Below the pieces are notes generated by a model that was not told where the DNA came from, searched no databases, and worked only from the letters and a program-made list of their open reading frames with translations. Made by a program: the position numbers and the translations under genes. This document shows positions 17,018-25,630 of a stretch of 44,139 bases of DNA, piece after piece. This stretch comes from Chlamydiales bacterium. GTDB lineage: Bacteria; Chlamydiota; Chlamydiia; Chlamydiales; SM23-39. Location: positions 1-44,139 of the forward strand of contig JANQFC010000086.1 of NCBI GenBank assembly GCA_028278035.1, given 5' to 3'. The stretch's first letter is position 1. Each line of letters starts with the position of its first letter.

Positions 17018-17272
17018 ATGAAAGTTTTTGAAAAGATATATGAAGAAGTAAAAAAAATACCAAAAGGTCAGGTAAGGACTTACTCATATATTGCAAAAAA
17101 AACAAAGACAACTCCAAGAGTAGTCGGATTTGCCCTTCATAGGAATAAAGATCCTAAAAATATACCATGCCACAGAGTAGTATTTAAAGACGGATCCTTA
17201 TCAAAAGGATATGCTTTTGGTGGAATTAAAGAGCAGGAAAAAAAGCTTAGAAAAGAAGGTGCCTTAAAATGA
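17018..17272 (+). CDS. MGMT/Ogt C-terminal domain protein (alkylguanine-DNA alkyltransferase-like)
   Basis: An 84-residue protein that consists only of the DNA-binding/active-site domain. KVFEKIYEEVKKIPKGQVRTYSYIAKKTK opens the winged helix (segment 2-30), RVVGFALHRN holds the Arg-finger region, and IPCHRVV keeps the alkyl-acceptor Cys (ATL proteins have Trp there). GYAFGGIKEQEKKL follows. It should either repair O6-alkylguanine or mark alkylated DNA. The N-terminal ribonuclease-like domain of Ogt/Ada is absent, as is common in short MGMT-family proteins. The start at 17018 follows CAAGG; an upstream TTG-initiated extension has no support. It overlaps the nitroreductase gene by 9 bases, tail to tail. 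Confidence 0.88.
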   Translation: MKVFEKIYEEVKKIPKGQVRTYSYIAKKTKTTPRVVGFALHRNKDPKNIPCHRVVFKDGSLSKGYAFGGIKEQEKKLRKEGALK

Positions 17273-17773
17273 GTTGTAATGGATCCTGTCTTTTTTAAAC
17301 CTGTCAATTTCCGGTTTTTGTTCTGCTGGATACCCAAAAGGCACTAAAGATATCGGGATGATATTTTCAGGCAAGTTAAGCATCTTTTGAAATCCTTTTA
17401 CTCTGTCTTCTCTGAAATATATACTTACCCAAACTCCACCGAGGTTTAATTCATGCAGGGCCAGCAATATATTTTGCGTGCAGGCAGAGCAGTCTAATAT
17501 CCACATGTCTTTTGATTGTTCTAAGGATAGATCTGCACATATTAATATAGCATGAGGCGCATGTCTGCACATTTGCGCATAAGGATGAAATTTCGTTATT
17601 TCCAATAAAAGGTTTTTATCATCAATGACAATAAACTGCCAAGGCTGTTGATTATATGCAGAAGGGGCGTACATTCCTGCTTTTAGAACTTTTTCAATTA
17701 AGTCTTTAGAAACTTTTTTTTCTTCAAATTTTCTGATACTTCTTCTTGTTAAAAGAGCTTGCATTGTATCCAT
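17264..17773 (-). CDS. Nitroreductase family FMN oxidoreductase
   Basis: 169-residue flavoprotein that uses NAD(P)H to reduce nitro compounds, quinones or related substrates. FMN-binding elements are RRSIRKFEEKKV (9-20), PSAYNQQPWQFIVI (38-51) and the C-terminal VPFGYPAEQKPEIDRF, where the family reads 'GyP'. LDCSACTQNILLALHELNLG is the dimer-interface helix. The exact substrate is not evident. The ATG at 17773 has AAGG upstream; an internal ATG three codons later is also possible. Confidence 0.92.
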   Translation of the reverse strand: MDTMQALLTRRSIRKFEEKKVSKDLIEKVLKAGMYAPSAYNQQPWQFIVIDDKNLLLEITKFHPYAQMCRHAPHAILICADLSLEQSKDMWILDCSACTQNILLALHELNLGGVWVSIYFREDRVKGFQKMLNLPENIIPISLVPFGYPAEQKPEIDRFKKDRIHYNSF

Positions 17774-17842
17774 GACTTTTTACCTTCTAAAAAAAATTAA
17801 AATATAATTCTTAAACATTTGCAAATTTTAAGGAAATCTTTT

Positions 17843-18364
17843 TTAAGCAATATCTTGAGATAGTTTTGCATATGCAGTTAAAATTGCTTTTCCACTGGTA
17901 TATCCTGATAGCAAAGGAGAGAGTCCTAAAATAGTTAAGGGAATAAAAATAGGCGGTGTATACATATAAACCAACAGTCCTACAGCTCCAGCTATGTTTA
18001 TCATAAGATCTTTTTTTGTAATATACGGTGTTTCTGAATTAACATTTTTTTGATCTACTAATATCATGGTTGGAAAAAGAGCTATGAAAAATTTTATCGG
18101 AGAAAATTTGAAGGTAAAAAATGAGGTTAATACAAAAGATATTTCAATAAGATGGCTGTTAACAAAGGCATTGATATGTCCTGCTCCGTCTAAAAGTGCT
18201 TTTTCCAAAATTGATCCGGCATTATACAAGTCTTCTGTTATTTCATTTAATTTAATTGCCGTGTATTTTCTGAGTTGTTCTTTTTTTACGTTATATGTAT
18301 TGAATAATTGCTCAGAAATATTAGTATAAGTATTAAGTGCTGTTTGCGTCAAACTGTAGTACAT
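17843..18364 (-). CDS. Membrane protein of unknown function
   Basis: I do not recognise this 173-residue protein. The first 65 residues are soluble and helical (YNVKKEQLRKYTAIKLNEI). Then come hydrophobic segments ISFVLTSFFTF/IKFFIALFPTMILV and, after a short polar stretch, INIAGAVGLLVYMYTPPIFI/PLTILGLSPLL, suggesting two hairpins. No signal peptide. Hairpin pairs after a helical head recall inclusion-membrane proteins of chlamydiae, but this is only a resemblance in topology. The start is uncertain: no Shine-Dalgarno is visible, and a TTG three codons upstream is also in frame. Confidence 0.55.
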   Translation of the reverse strand: MYYSLTQTALNTYTNISEQLFNTYNVKKEQLRKYTAIKLNEITEDLYNAGSILEKALLDGAGHINAFVNSHLIEISFVLTSFFTFKFSPIKFFIALFPTMILVDQKNVNSETPYITKKDLMINIAGAVGLLVYMYTPPIFIPLTILGLSPLLSGYTSGKAILTAYAKLSQDIA

Positions 18365-18442
18365 ACAATTCAAAAAACTATTTAGGATTAATTTTTGTTA
18401 AAGTATAAATATTTATATGATAAAAGTGAAGTTAAAAAAAAA

Positions 18443-20119
18443 TTATTTATTTTTCTCATAAGTAGTTGGGCCTTTTTGATATCCTACTTCATCCAAATAC
18501 CATTCGGGATATCCAACATATTCACCGACAGTTGGGATATTAATAAAACCGTCTCTATATTTGGATATTAAAAAGTCTAATAAGTTCCACCATTCATCTA
18601 CAATATATTCAGCATTTTTTAAACATTCGTTGGTAAGATACTTTTTAGTTTTAACATAGCTTCTGTTATAAATGTAGGCAGCTTGATTTTCAATTTCTTT
18701 TTGTTTTTCAAAAAGGTAGTCTTGAAGCTCATTTTGTTTTTCTTTTAGATCTTTGACTGCATAATAAAAATAAGCGGTCCAGTTCGAACATAAATTAAAG
18801 GCCCACCAGGCAAAACTTCTGTCAAATACTTGCGGATTGCCATATTGAAAAGAATCCGGAAGCGTTTCCATTCCAATATAAAATGGAATAAAACATGTTA
18901 GATGAGGATCATCATATCCTATCCAGGTAACCCCTCCTATAGGATCAGGTAGGAAGTCTCTTATTTGAGTAATGTATGTATAGCCTGTATAGTATATTGA
19001 AATAGAGCGTTCCCAGGCGCCCTTTAACGGGGTCTTTTGTTTATTGGGGAAGTTTATTCGATCATACTTGCCCAAATACCTGTTAGGGGATCCATACGGC
19101 CCTGCAGCTAATCCTTTGGTAAGATCGAACTCAGTTTCTTCATAATGATCTTTATGAATTTTCATAAGATCTTTGATTGTTAATTTTTTTTCGGGCTTTA
19201 TTGAAAAAGGATAATAAGATGTATAAGGCCCTTCTATCCAAGGGCTCAGTTTCATAGATGGATTAATCAGATCAAAAACTCTCCATACCCTTCTTAAAGA
19301 ATAATACGGATGATCAAATTCACCGGGACACACTGCTTTTTGCCAGTTTAAAAATTTATCGTTAGGGTTTTTCCAATTATGCTTTTTTGCCAGATCAAAT
19401 AAATTTGAAGAGTATAAATTATCTTGATTTTCAGGATCAATTTTTTGAATCCTAAATTGGTTTGCAGCGGCAAATACTTCTCCATCGGGCACTTTTTTTG
19501 CGACCCAGATGGCACTTGTTCCCTCTGGAGTACAGCTTATCTCAAATACCCAGGCCTCATTTTTATCTCCGACTAATAGCGTTTCTCCATATCCGTAATA
19601 GCCGTATTCTTCAGCTAATGCTCCCATAAGTTTTATAGCTTCTTTTGCGTACTTGCATCTTTCTAAAGCTATTTGAGATAGCTCGGAGATTCCCATTATT
19701 CTTTTATCTTTGTCCATATCAAAATAATAATAAGTTGAATTAGTACATTCTCCGAAAGCCAGTTGATGTTCATTTATTATTCCATAGTTTCCCACAAAGT
19801 AAGCGTATGTCTCTTTTGCTTGATCGACATATCCTAAGGGTTGGGTCGGTGGATAGCCTTTGATGTTGTACGCAGGAGCGGTAGATTTGCCGACGTATCG
19901 CGGAAAATTTTGAGTCTGATTGGGATAGATAGCTCTTTTAGAGCCTTTGTTATGCTTTTTAGAAGGAACGTATACGATTCTTTGATCTCCGATTTCATCA
20001 TCATCACTATGTGAAATGATGATGGAGCCGTCTTGAGTTGCTCCTTTTGTTGATATTGTCGTTGTACAGCAAAAAGCATAACTAAAAAAAATAGTGAAGA
20101 TCAAAGTTAATTTTTTCAT
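18443..20119 (-). CDS. Secreted C69-family dipeptidase
   Basis: Exported Ntn-hydrolase of 558 residues that should cleave dipeptides. The signal peptide MKKLTLIFTIFFSYAFC is followed directly by the nucleophile Cys at 17/18 (CCTTTIS), with the C69 hallmark of DGSIIISHSDDDE after it (30-42). ECTNSTYYYFD, ISELSQIALERCKYAKEAI and GDKNEAWVFEIS are further family blocks. Removal of the signal peptide or autoprocessing would free the catalytic Cys. It lies 10 bases after the MOMP-like gene and is probably cotranscribed, which would place a periplasmic peptidase together with a porin, a sensible pair for peptide uptake. Confidence 0.9.
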   Translation of the reverse strand: MKKLTLIFTIFFSYAFCCTTTISTKGATQDGSIIISHSDDDEIGDQRIVYVPSKKHNKGSKRAIYPNQTQNFPRYVGKSTAPAYNIKGYPPTQPLGYVDQAKETYAYFVGNYGIINEHQLAFGECTNSTYYYFDMDKDKRIMGISELSQIALERCKYAKEAIKLMGALAEEYGYYGYGETLLVGDKNEAWVFEISCTPEGTSAIWVAKKVPDGEVFAAANQFRIQKIDPENQDNLYSSNLFDLAKKHNWKNPNDKFLNWQKAVCPGEFDHPYYSLRRVWRVFDLINPSMKLSPWIEGPYTSYYPFSIKPEKKLTIKDLMKIHKDHYEETEFDLTKGLAAGPYGSPNRYLGKYDRINFPNKQKTPLKGAWERSISIYYTGYTYITQIRDFLPDPIGGVTWIGYDDPHLTCFIPFYIGMETLPDSFQYGNPQVFDRSFAWWAFNLCSNWTAYFYYAVKDLKEKQNELQDYLFEKQKEIENQAAYIYNRSYVKTKKYLTNECLKNAEYIVDEWWNLLDFLISKYRDGFINIPTVGEYVGYPEWYLDEVGYQKGPTTYEKNK

Positions 20120-20129
20120 TTATTTTTTC

Positions 20130-21143
20130 CTAAAATTTAGCTAAAACAAATAAAGTTAATCCATGCATATGAAATGATGACGGTATATATCTGGACTGTG
20201 CATTATTTGTAGCATTTTGATATAAAGATCTATTAGTTTGAGATAAATTGATCCATATATTTGTTTCATAGTTTAAATATAATTTAAAAACAGCATTTTT
20301 GAACTCAGTCTGCCAGGAAGGGCCCATTCTAAGCTGCAAATTGGTTACCATTCTAAAATCATCTAAATGTGCATTTTCTACTACAGTATCTATATTTGTA
20401 CTGCTTTTGTTGAAGGCTTTCATCCAGTTATCATAGTTTCCAAAAATCCCTGCTATTGCAGATCTTCCGGACCAGTTAAATCCTTTGCCGATATACCAGT
20501 CGTAATCAATACCGGTTTTTACACCCCCGCCCTTGAAGTTCCATTTAGGCTGAAAAATTCTTTTATCATTATTATTGTTTGAAAAAATTAGTTCCCATCT
20601 TCTTTTTATCCACATCATAGTAATACCGTTCAAGTACCTTACGGAAATAGCATTTGTCGGTTGAAAGCATTTTTCTAAAAGCATATCTGTAAAATTAAGT
20701 CTTATTTTTATTTCACTGGTAGCTTTTTGTAGGTTAAAAGACTGGGCCAAAGGGAATGTAGATGATAAGAGCTTTCCTTCTGGCGGAATATCCTGTTTTG
20801 TTCCTCGGGGACATATCAGACCGTAAAGTCCTTCGAAAATCCAGTCATTATTATTAAACATAGCTCTAAACCCGACTCTAAATCCGGCTTTCCATTCATA
20901 TGTAGCTCTAGAAATGTCTCCCTGGATCCCATGTTGTGGTAAAGTTAGCGCATCGTCATACGCAAAGTCTAGGCCTCCTTCTTGAGTTTTCCAGTATAAA
21001 AAATCTGAAAAAATATAATATCTGTACATTGGGCTACAGGTAATATCTTCGCAAGTAACATCTTGTTTGTTATCAATAGATTGATTATTATTTGAAAAAA
21101 TTAAAAATGGAAAAGCAGTTAATAATAAAATTAACTTTTTCAT
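20130..21143 (-). CDS. Second MOMP-like outer-membrane beta-barrel protein
   Basis: 337 residues. Signal peptide MKKLILLLTAFPFLIFS, then the motif FSDFLYWKTQEGGLDFAYDD, which matches the opening motif of the barrel at 8505-9566, and further shared elements: WKAGFRVGF, GGGVKTGIDYDWYIGKGFNW, LQLRMGPSWQTEF and the final strand HGLTLFVLAKF. The two are divergent paralogues. I start at ATG 21143 because a longer in-frame extension would put 23 residues before an otherwise perfect signal peptide. It is the first gene of a two-gene unit with the C69 dipeptidase. Confidence 0.83.
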   Translation of the reverse strand: MKKLILLLTAFPFLIFSNNNQSIDNKQDVTCEDITCSPMYRYYIFSDFLYWKTQEGGLDFAYDDALTLPQHGIQGDISRATYEWKAGFRVGFRAMFNNNDWIFEGLYGLICPRGTKQDIPPEGKLLSSTFPLAQSFNLQKATSEIKIRLNFTDMLLEKCFQPTNAISVRYLNGITMMWIKRRWELIFSNNNNDKRIFQPKWNFKGGGVKTGIDYDWYIGKGFNWSGRSAIAGIFGNYDNWMKAFNKSSTNIDTVVENAHLDDFRMVTNLQLRMGPSWQTEFKNAVFKLYLNYETNIWINLSQTNRSLYQNATNNAQSRYIPSSFHMHGLTLFVLAKF

Positions 21144-21200
21144 AAAACCTCGTGTGCTTAAATCAATGAAATAAGAATCAAAAATTTTTTGCAAGAAATT

Positions 21201-22595
21201 ATGAAAACTCAAACTATAAAAAATGCAATTAAGAATAATTTTTTATTAAATATATTAATATTTATAGTGGTATTAGCAATTATTCCCGGAACAGCTAAAT
21301 TCATAAACTGGCTGTCTTTCAAAGGATCTTTTCATGTGACATTCATTCATGCAGTAGATATTTTTTTAGGGAGTGTTTTAATTTTTATATGGATCAAAAA
21401 AATAAATATTAACAAATATTTTTCAATAGAATCGGCTTTTTTTATAGGGTTTTTAATGGCAGCAAGGATGTCGTTATTATTTTCTGATGTTAATCACCAT
21501 AGATCTTATTTAGAAATTTTAAAATTGTTTTTGGCATCTATTGTATTTTTTGTTTTTTTATCTTCTGTTTTTCATGAAAAAAAAGAAAAACTGATTGCTT
21601 GCTTCTTATCTGTTTTTTTTGCTATTGCTTTTTTTGAGTGTGCAATAGGACTGATTCAATTTATTTTACAAAGATCAATAGGTCTGCATTTTATGGGAGA
21701 GCCTTCTTTTTCAGCAGATATCGTAGGTTCCGCTACTATTTTTATGTCAGAAGATAAAAGGGCTTTGTTAGATAGGTTTATTTTTTCAAAAGGCTCTTAT
21801 ATTGTCAGAGCTCACGGCACTTTTTTTCATCCGAATATCTTCGGAGGATTTTTATTTATATCTTTTATGATCACTTTGTTTTTATCTTATGAAATAAAAA
21901 AAAGAAAATATAAGTATATGTTATTTTTTTTGTTATTTCTTCAGATGCTCAATATTTTGTTCACTTTTTCAAGAGCTGTGTATTTAGTCTGTTTTTTAGC
22001 AACTTTTTTATGGATTATATTGATGCTTATAAAAAAACACGATGTGAAAAAATTGGCTATTATAATATTTTCATTTGCAATTTTAGTAGGATCTTTATTT
22101 TCCAAACCTTTAATTGAAAGGGGGCTTTTATTCAGCATAAATCAATCCCAGAAAGCAGAAAAAGCAAATGCCGGCAGTTATCATATTAGGAGCTCTCTTC
22201 AGTCTGTAGCTTTTGAGATGATAAAAAAAAGACCTTTAACAGGAATCGGCTTTAGAAATTTTATTATTAAAAGAGAAGCTTTTTCTGAAATGAAAAATCT
22301 GGAAAGGGCCAATGTTCATAATATCTTTTTATTATTAGCTTCTGAAATAGGTCTCTTAGGATTTTGCTTGTTTATCGGCTGTGTACTTATGATTATTGGG
22401 AAAAGCTTTTATAATTTAACTCCTTTTACTATTACTATTTTGTGTACTTCTTTGGGGTGGTTGATAATAGGATTTTTTGATCACTATCCAATATCTACTC
22501 AGATGGGTAGGGTGTTTTTATTCATGTTTTTGGGTTTGTTAAATTATTTTAATAAACCTTTTGCATACTCTCATAAAGCTTCTCTTTATCAATAA
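21201..22595 (+). CDS. O-antigen ligase/polymerase-like membrane protein (Wzy_C family)
   Basis: 464 residues, 10-12 TM segments. The family signature is in the large outer loop: VRAHGTFFHPNIFGGFLFI, then RPLTGIGFRNFIIK and NVHNIFLLLASEIGLLGF. WaaL-type members ligate glycans to lipid A, PglL-type to proteins, and others polymerise polysaccharide; none can be chosen from the sequence. The ATG is preceded by AAGAAA only. Its 3' end overlaps the convergent GH130-like gene by 47 bases, the longest overlap in the window. Confidence 0.85.
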   Translation: MKTQTIKNAIKNNFLLNILIFIVVLAIIPGTAKFINWLSFKGSFHVTFIHAVDIFLGSVLIFIWIKKININKYFSIESAFFIGFLMAARMSLLFSDVNHHRSYLEILKLFLASIVFFVFLSSVFHEKKEKLIACFLSVFFAIAFFECAIGLIQFILQRSIGLHFMGEPSFSADIVGSATIFMSEDKRALLDRFIFSKGSYIVRAHGTFFHPNIFGGFLFISFMITLFLSYEIKKRKYKYMLFFLLFLQMLNILFTFSRAVYLVCFLATFLWIILMLIKKHDVKKLAIIIFSFAILVGSLFSKPLIERGLLFSINQSQKAEKANAGSYHIRSSLQSVAFEMIKKRPLTGIGFRNFIIKREAFSEMKNLERANVHNIFLLLASEIGLLGFCLFIGCVLMIIGKSFYNLTPFTITILCTSLGWLIIGFFDHYPISTQMGRVFLFMFLGLLNYFNKPFAYSHKASLYQ

Positions 22596-23514
22596 CAACT
22601 ATTTTTGAAATGGAATCATTTTCTCCATAAGATACATAGATCAGATTTTTATTGTTTTCTTTTTGTTCAATAAAGCCGCAGGGAAATACAATTCTTGTAT
22701 TTTTTATTTTTCCGAATAAAATCGGATATTTAGATACTTTAGTCACTTTGTAGGGAGGGTTGGCCTGATATGTATAGGCTCCCATAACATACCATTTCTT
22801 TTTTTTGCCGAAACAGCTATGAAAAAAAGCCAAATATTCCCCATTTACTAATTTAGCTGGAGTTCCTCCTCTCGGCTCGCCCCAATCCCAGAAAAATCTG
22901 GAGAAACAAGGATTGTTTTCATATGTATAATGAATTAAAGAGTTTTTCCTGGTATCTTCCAGCTCCATTACTTTATGGGGCATTAAATTGTAAGACAGCA
23001 GCAGTTTGTTATCTTTGACAAAGGGCACCCAGTTTTTTTCGACAGGTTTAATATGAAGATCTAAAGAAGTTTGATATTCTACTTTGAAATCTTTGGTTAA
23101 TTTAGCTATTTTCATAACTCTGCAATAATGTTTTATCGGCAGAATGTCATTGTATAGCAAAAAATATTCATTTTTATATTTAAAGATTCTGGGATCTTCT
23201 GCTTTTGTGCTTTTAACATCAATTTTTATAGGCTCTTTTTTCACTTTAAAATTTTCATCTAAAATAGCAATACCAATAAAGTCGCTATTTTTTTCTCTTA
23301 TTCTGTATGCAATGATATAATCATTATTTAAGTATTTTTCGATAGAAGTATTTACTGGATTAATATTTTTTAGATTTATATTTTTAATATCTAATACTAA
23401 GCCTTTTTTTTCGGATAAAGGCACTTTTTTCAATTCCTTTGGAAATGAAAAATAATAATATAAAAATGAACCTGTCATAAACAGCACACTTAAAAATAAT
23501 AATTTTGATCTCAT
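22549..23514 (-). CDS. GH130-like five-bladed propeller glycan-acting protein, membrane-anchored
   Basis: 321 residues. An N-terminal signal/anchor (MRSKLLFLSVLFMTGSFLYYYF) precedes a beta-propeller with features of GH130 mannoside phosphorylases: NTSIEKYLNNDYIIAYR, KAEDPRIFKYKNEYFLLYND (E106, D107), EKNWVPFVKDNKLLLSYN and GEPRGGTPAKLVNGEYLAFFHS, then FPCGF. GH130 enzymes phosphorolyse or hydrolyse beta-mannosides; an outward-facing version could act on host or envelope glycans. The start at 23514 is chosen because the signal-anchor begins there; an extension to 23553 is possible. Confidence 0.75.
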   Translation of the reverse strand: MRSKLLFLSVLFMTGSFLYYYFSFPKELKKVPLSEKKGLVLDIKNINLKNINPVNTSIEKYLNNDYIIAYRIREKNSDFIGIAILDENFKVKKEPIKIDVKSTKAEDPRIFKYKNEYFLLYNDILPIKHYCRVMKIAKLTKDFKVEYQTSLDLHIKPVEKNWVPFVKDNKLLLSYNLMPHKVMELEDTRKNSLIHYTYENNPCFSRFFWDWGEPRGGTPAKLVNGEYLAFFHSCFGKKKKWYVMGAYTYQANPPYKVTKVSKYPILFGKIKNTRIVFPCGFIEQKENNKNLIYVSYGENDSISKIVVIDKEKLYESMQKVY

Positions 23515-23617
23515 ATATTGTCTTTTTTTAATAATATTAATATGAAAAGTCAAATATGTATTTTTTGACTACTTATTTTTTTTGTTTTTTCTATAATGAA
23601 GAAAAAAAGAGGTTTTT

Positions 23618-24082
23618 ATGGAACTTTATTTAATGCAGCATGGTATTGCAAACCCAAAAGAAAAAGATATAGAAGAACATTTATCTGAAAGGGGGAAAAC
23701 TATTGTAATGAGCTCAGCTAAGGCTTTAAAGAAGATAAATATCAGTTTTGATGTTATTTTATGCAGCCCTAAAAAAAGATCGATAGAGACCGCCGAAATT
23801 ATCGCTGAAGAATTTCACTTTCCTATTAAAAATATAATAGAGACTGAAAAAGTAAAGCCTACGTCGCCTGCCGAAGAGGCTTTGGACTTTTGTCAAAAAT
23901 ATGAAAGAGTGTTCATTGCAGGACACTTGCCTTCGATTAAAGAAATAATTTCTTTTTTATTGTATCCTACATCACTATTAGAGGTAGATATTCAAAATGG
24001 TGGTTGTACAAGGATGCAAATCATTGATAATAAAGCCATTTTAAAATGGCATTTAGTGCCGGACATTTTAAAACTTATTTAA
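23618..24082 (+). CDS. sixA: SixA-like phosphohistidine phosphatase
   Basis: 154-residue member of the histidine phosphatase superfamily. LYLMQHGIA carries the nucleophile H8, with Gln in place of Arg of the RHG motif, as in many SixA-like proteins. SPKKRSIETAEII (50-62) has the second conserved Arg, and AGHLPSI holds the second His (H103). SixA removes phosphate from His-containing phosphotransfer proteins in E. coli; no such partner is in this window. A TATAAT at 23592-23597 and AGAGG before the ATG support an own promoter and start, although the best -35 (TTGACT, 23565) is spaced 21 bases away. Confidence 0.85.
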   Translation: MELYLMQHGIANPKEKDIEEHLSERGKTIVMSSAKALKKINISFDVILCSPKKRSIETAEIIAEEFHFPIKNIIETEKVKPTSPAEEALDFCQKYERVFIAGHLPSIKEIISFLLYPTSLLEVDIQNGGCTRMQIIDNKAILKWHLVPDILKLI

Positions 24083-24200
24083 GCAATTTTCATCATATAA
24101 AAATTTTTACTTGTCTTTTTTTCTTTTGGCTTTATGTTTTTATAATATCTTAGTATCATTTCTGTCTTTTTTTAGTAAACATACAACTTAGGAAGTATTT

Positions 24201-25568
24201 ATGAAATTTGTGAAAACAATAATTTTTTCAATGATGATTGCTCCTTTTTTATTATTTTCCCTGTCGGGAAATGAGATAGAAGATTTAATAAAAACATGTG
24301 TAGACGAAGGCCATACTCAGGGAATGGTTGTTGGAATTATTACAAAAGATGGAACGAAGTTTTATAAGAATGGGTATACTAGCAAAGAAAAAGACATGTT
24401 GATGGATGAAAATACTGTATTTGAAACAGGTTCCATTACAAAAATATTTACATCTCTTCTTTTAGCTGAAATGGCAAGAAATGGTGAAGTCAACATGACG
24501 GACCCAATAGAAAAATTTTTACCCGAATATGTCAAACTGCCGGAATACAAAGGACAGAAAATTACTTTGGAGCATTTGTCCAAGCATACCGCTGGTTTTC
24601 CATATGTTCCCCAAAACTTTATAATGTCTAATGCATATAATCCGTTTTGTGAATATTCGGTAGAATATTTATTTGATTATTTTGCTAATTACGAGCTTCC
24701 ATATGCTCCTGGAACTAAATATCAATATTCTAATGTTTGCATAGGTTCATTAGGCTATATTTTATCTTTACAAGCGGGTAAAGATTTTGATGAGCTTGTA
24801 CAAGAAAAAATATTGAACAAACTTGATATGCATGAAACTAAAATACGAGCGCATTTTACAGAGGATATGGAAAAAAGATTTGCGAAAGCTCATATGAGAG
24901 ACAAAGAAGTTCCTCATTGGGATATAGCGGTATTTGATGGCGCAGGCGGTCTTCATTCAACAGCAAAGGACTTGGCTAGGTTTGTTGAGGCTAACTTGGG
25001 CTTTTATGAAACAGATCTTTATCCTTCCTTGCAGCTTGCTTTAATAGATAGGGCGCCGCAAGATATTTCTTATTTAGATGTTGGTCTTGAATGGAACATA
25101 GATCATAAATATAGCCCTGAGTTTGTATATCATGCTGGTATTGTAGGAGGACATCAGGCTTTTATAGGTTTTTGTCCAGAGACAGAAATAGGAGTTGTAA
25201 TACTTTCTAATTCCTGTGCTAATATTTCGGATATTGGTAAAAATATTTTAAATAAGAAATGGCGGCTTAATAAATATCGTCAGCAGGCTCAAATAGTTCC
25301 CATGATGCTTTTTCAGTTCATCGGAGAATATGAAGACATTAATGATGGGGAAAAGTTTTCTCTGCAGTTTTTAGATATGGGCCATTTAAGTACTTTATTA
25401 TTTAAAAAAGGATATTATCCTGCAGTTAAACTATATCCGGCCAGCGATTTGGACTTCTTTTTAAAAGTATTTCCGCTTGAGATGTCTTTTATCCGAGAAG
25501 ATGGTCAAATAACAGGATGCACGGTTAATTATGACGGTCAGTTAAAGACCTTTAAGAAAATCAAGTAA
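24201..25568 (+). CDS. Exported serine hydrolase, beta-lactamase class C / esterase family
   Basis: 455 residues with signal peptide (MKFVKTIIFSMMIAPFLLFS). The class C fold has the S-x-x-K motif SITK (S78, K81) in FETGSITKIFTSLLLAEM, Y-x-N as YSN (176-178), and H-A-G (311-313) in place of K-T-G. A C-terminal domain of about 100 residues (from QQAQIVPMML) is a typical extra barrel. Such proteins include D-aminopeptidases, D-alanyl-D-alanine peptidases and esterases; with HAG in the third motif it is unlikely to be a true AmpC beta-lactamase. AGGA lies before the ATG. Confidence 0.88.
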   Translation: MKFVKTIIFSMMIAPFLLFSLSGNEIEDLIKTCVDEGHTQGMVVGIITKDGTKFYKNGYTSKEKDMLMDENTVFETGSITKIFTSLLLAEMARNGEVNMTDPIEKFLPEYVKLPEYKGQKITLEHLSKHTAGFPYVPQNFIMSNAYNPFCEYSVEYLFDYFANYELPYAPGTKYQYSNVCIGSLGYILSLQAGKDFDELVQEKILNKLDMHETKIRAHFTEDMEKRFAKAHMRDKEVPHWDIAVFDGAGGLHSTAKDLARFVEANLGFYETDLYPSLQLALIDRAPQDISYLDVGLEWNIDHKYSPEFVYHAGIVGGHQAFIGFCPETEIGVVILSNSCANISDIGKNILNKKWRLNKYRQQAQIVPMMLFQFIGEYEDINDGEKFSLQFLDMGHLSTLLFKKGYYPAVKLYPASDLDFFLKVFPLEMSFIREDGQITGCTVNYDGQLKTFKKIK

Positions 25569-25591
25569 TTAGATATTTTAATGCAGAAAAC

Positions 25592-25627
25592 AAAAGGCTC
25601 CCAAGAGTGATCTTGGGAGCCTTTTTT
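25592..25627. terminator. Bidirectional Rho-independent terminator between serine hydrolase and hppA
   Basis: A perfect 15-base stem: AAAAGGCTCCCAAGA (25592-25606) and TCTTGGGAGCCTTTT (25611-25625) with a GTGA loop. T-tract on the plus strand and A-tract at the other end make it work for both convergent genes. Confidence 0.95.
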
Positions 25628-25630
25628 TAT

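Noticed and set aside
24201..25568. True beta-lactamase (AmpC)
   Set aside because: Third motif is H-A-G instead of K-T-G and the protein has an extra C-terminal domain, so peptidase or esterase is more likely.
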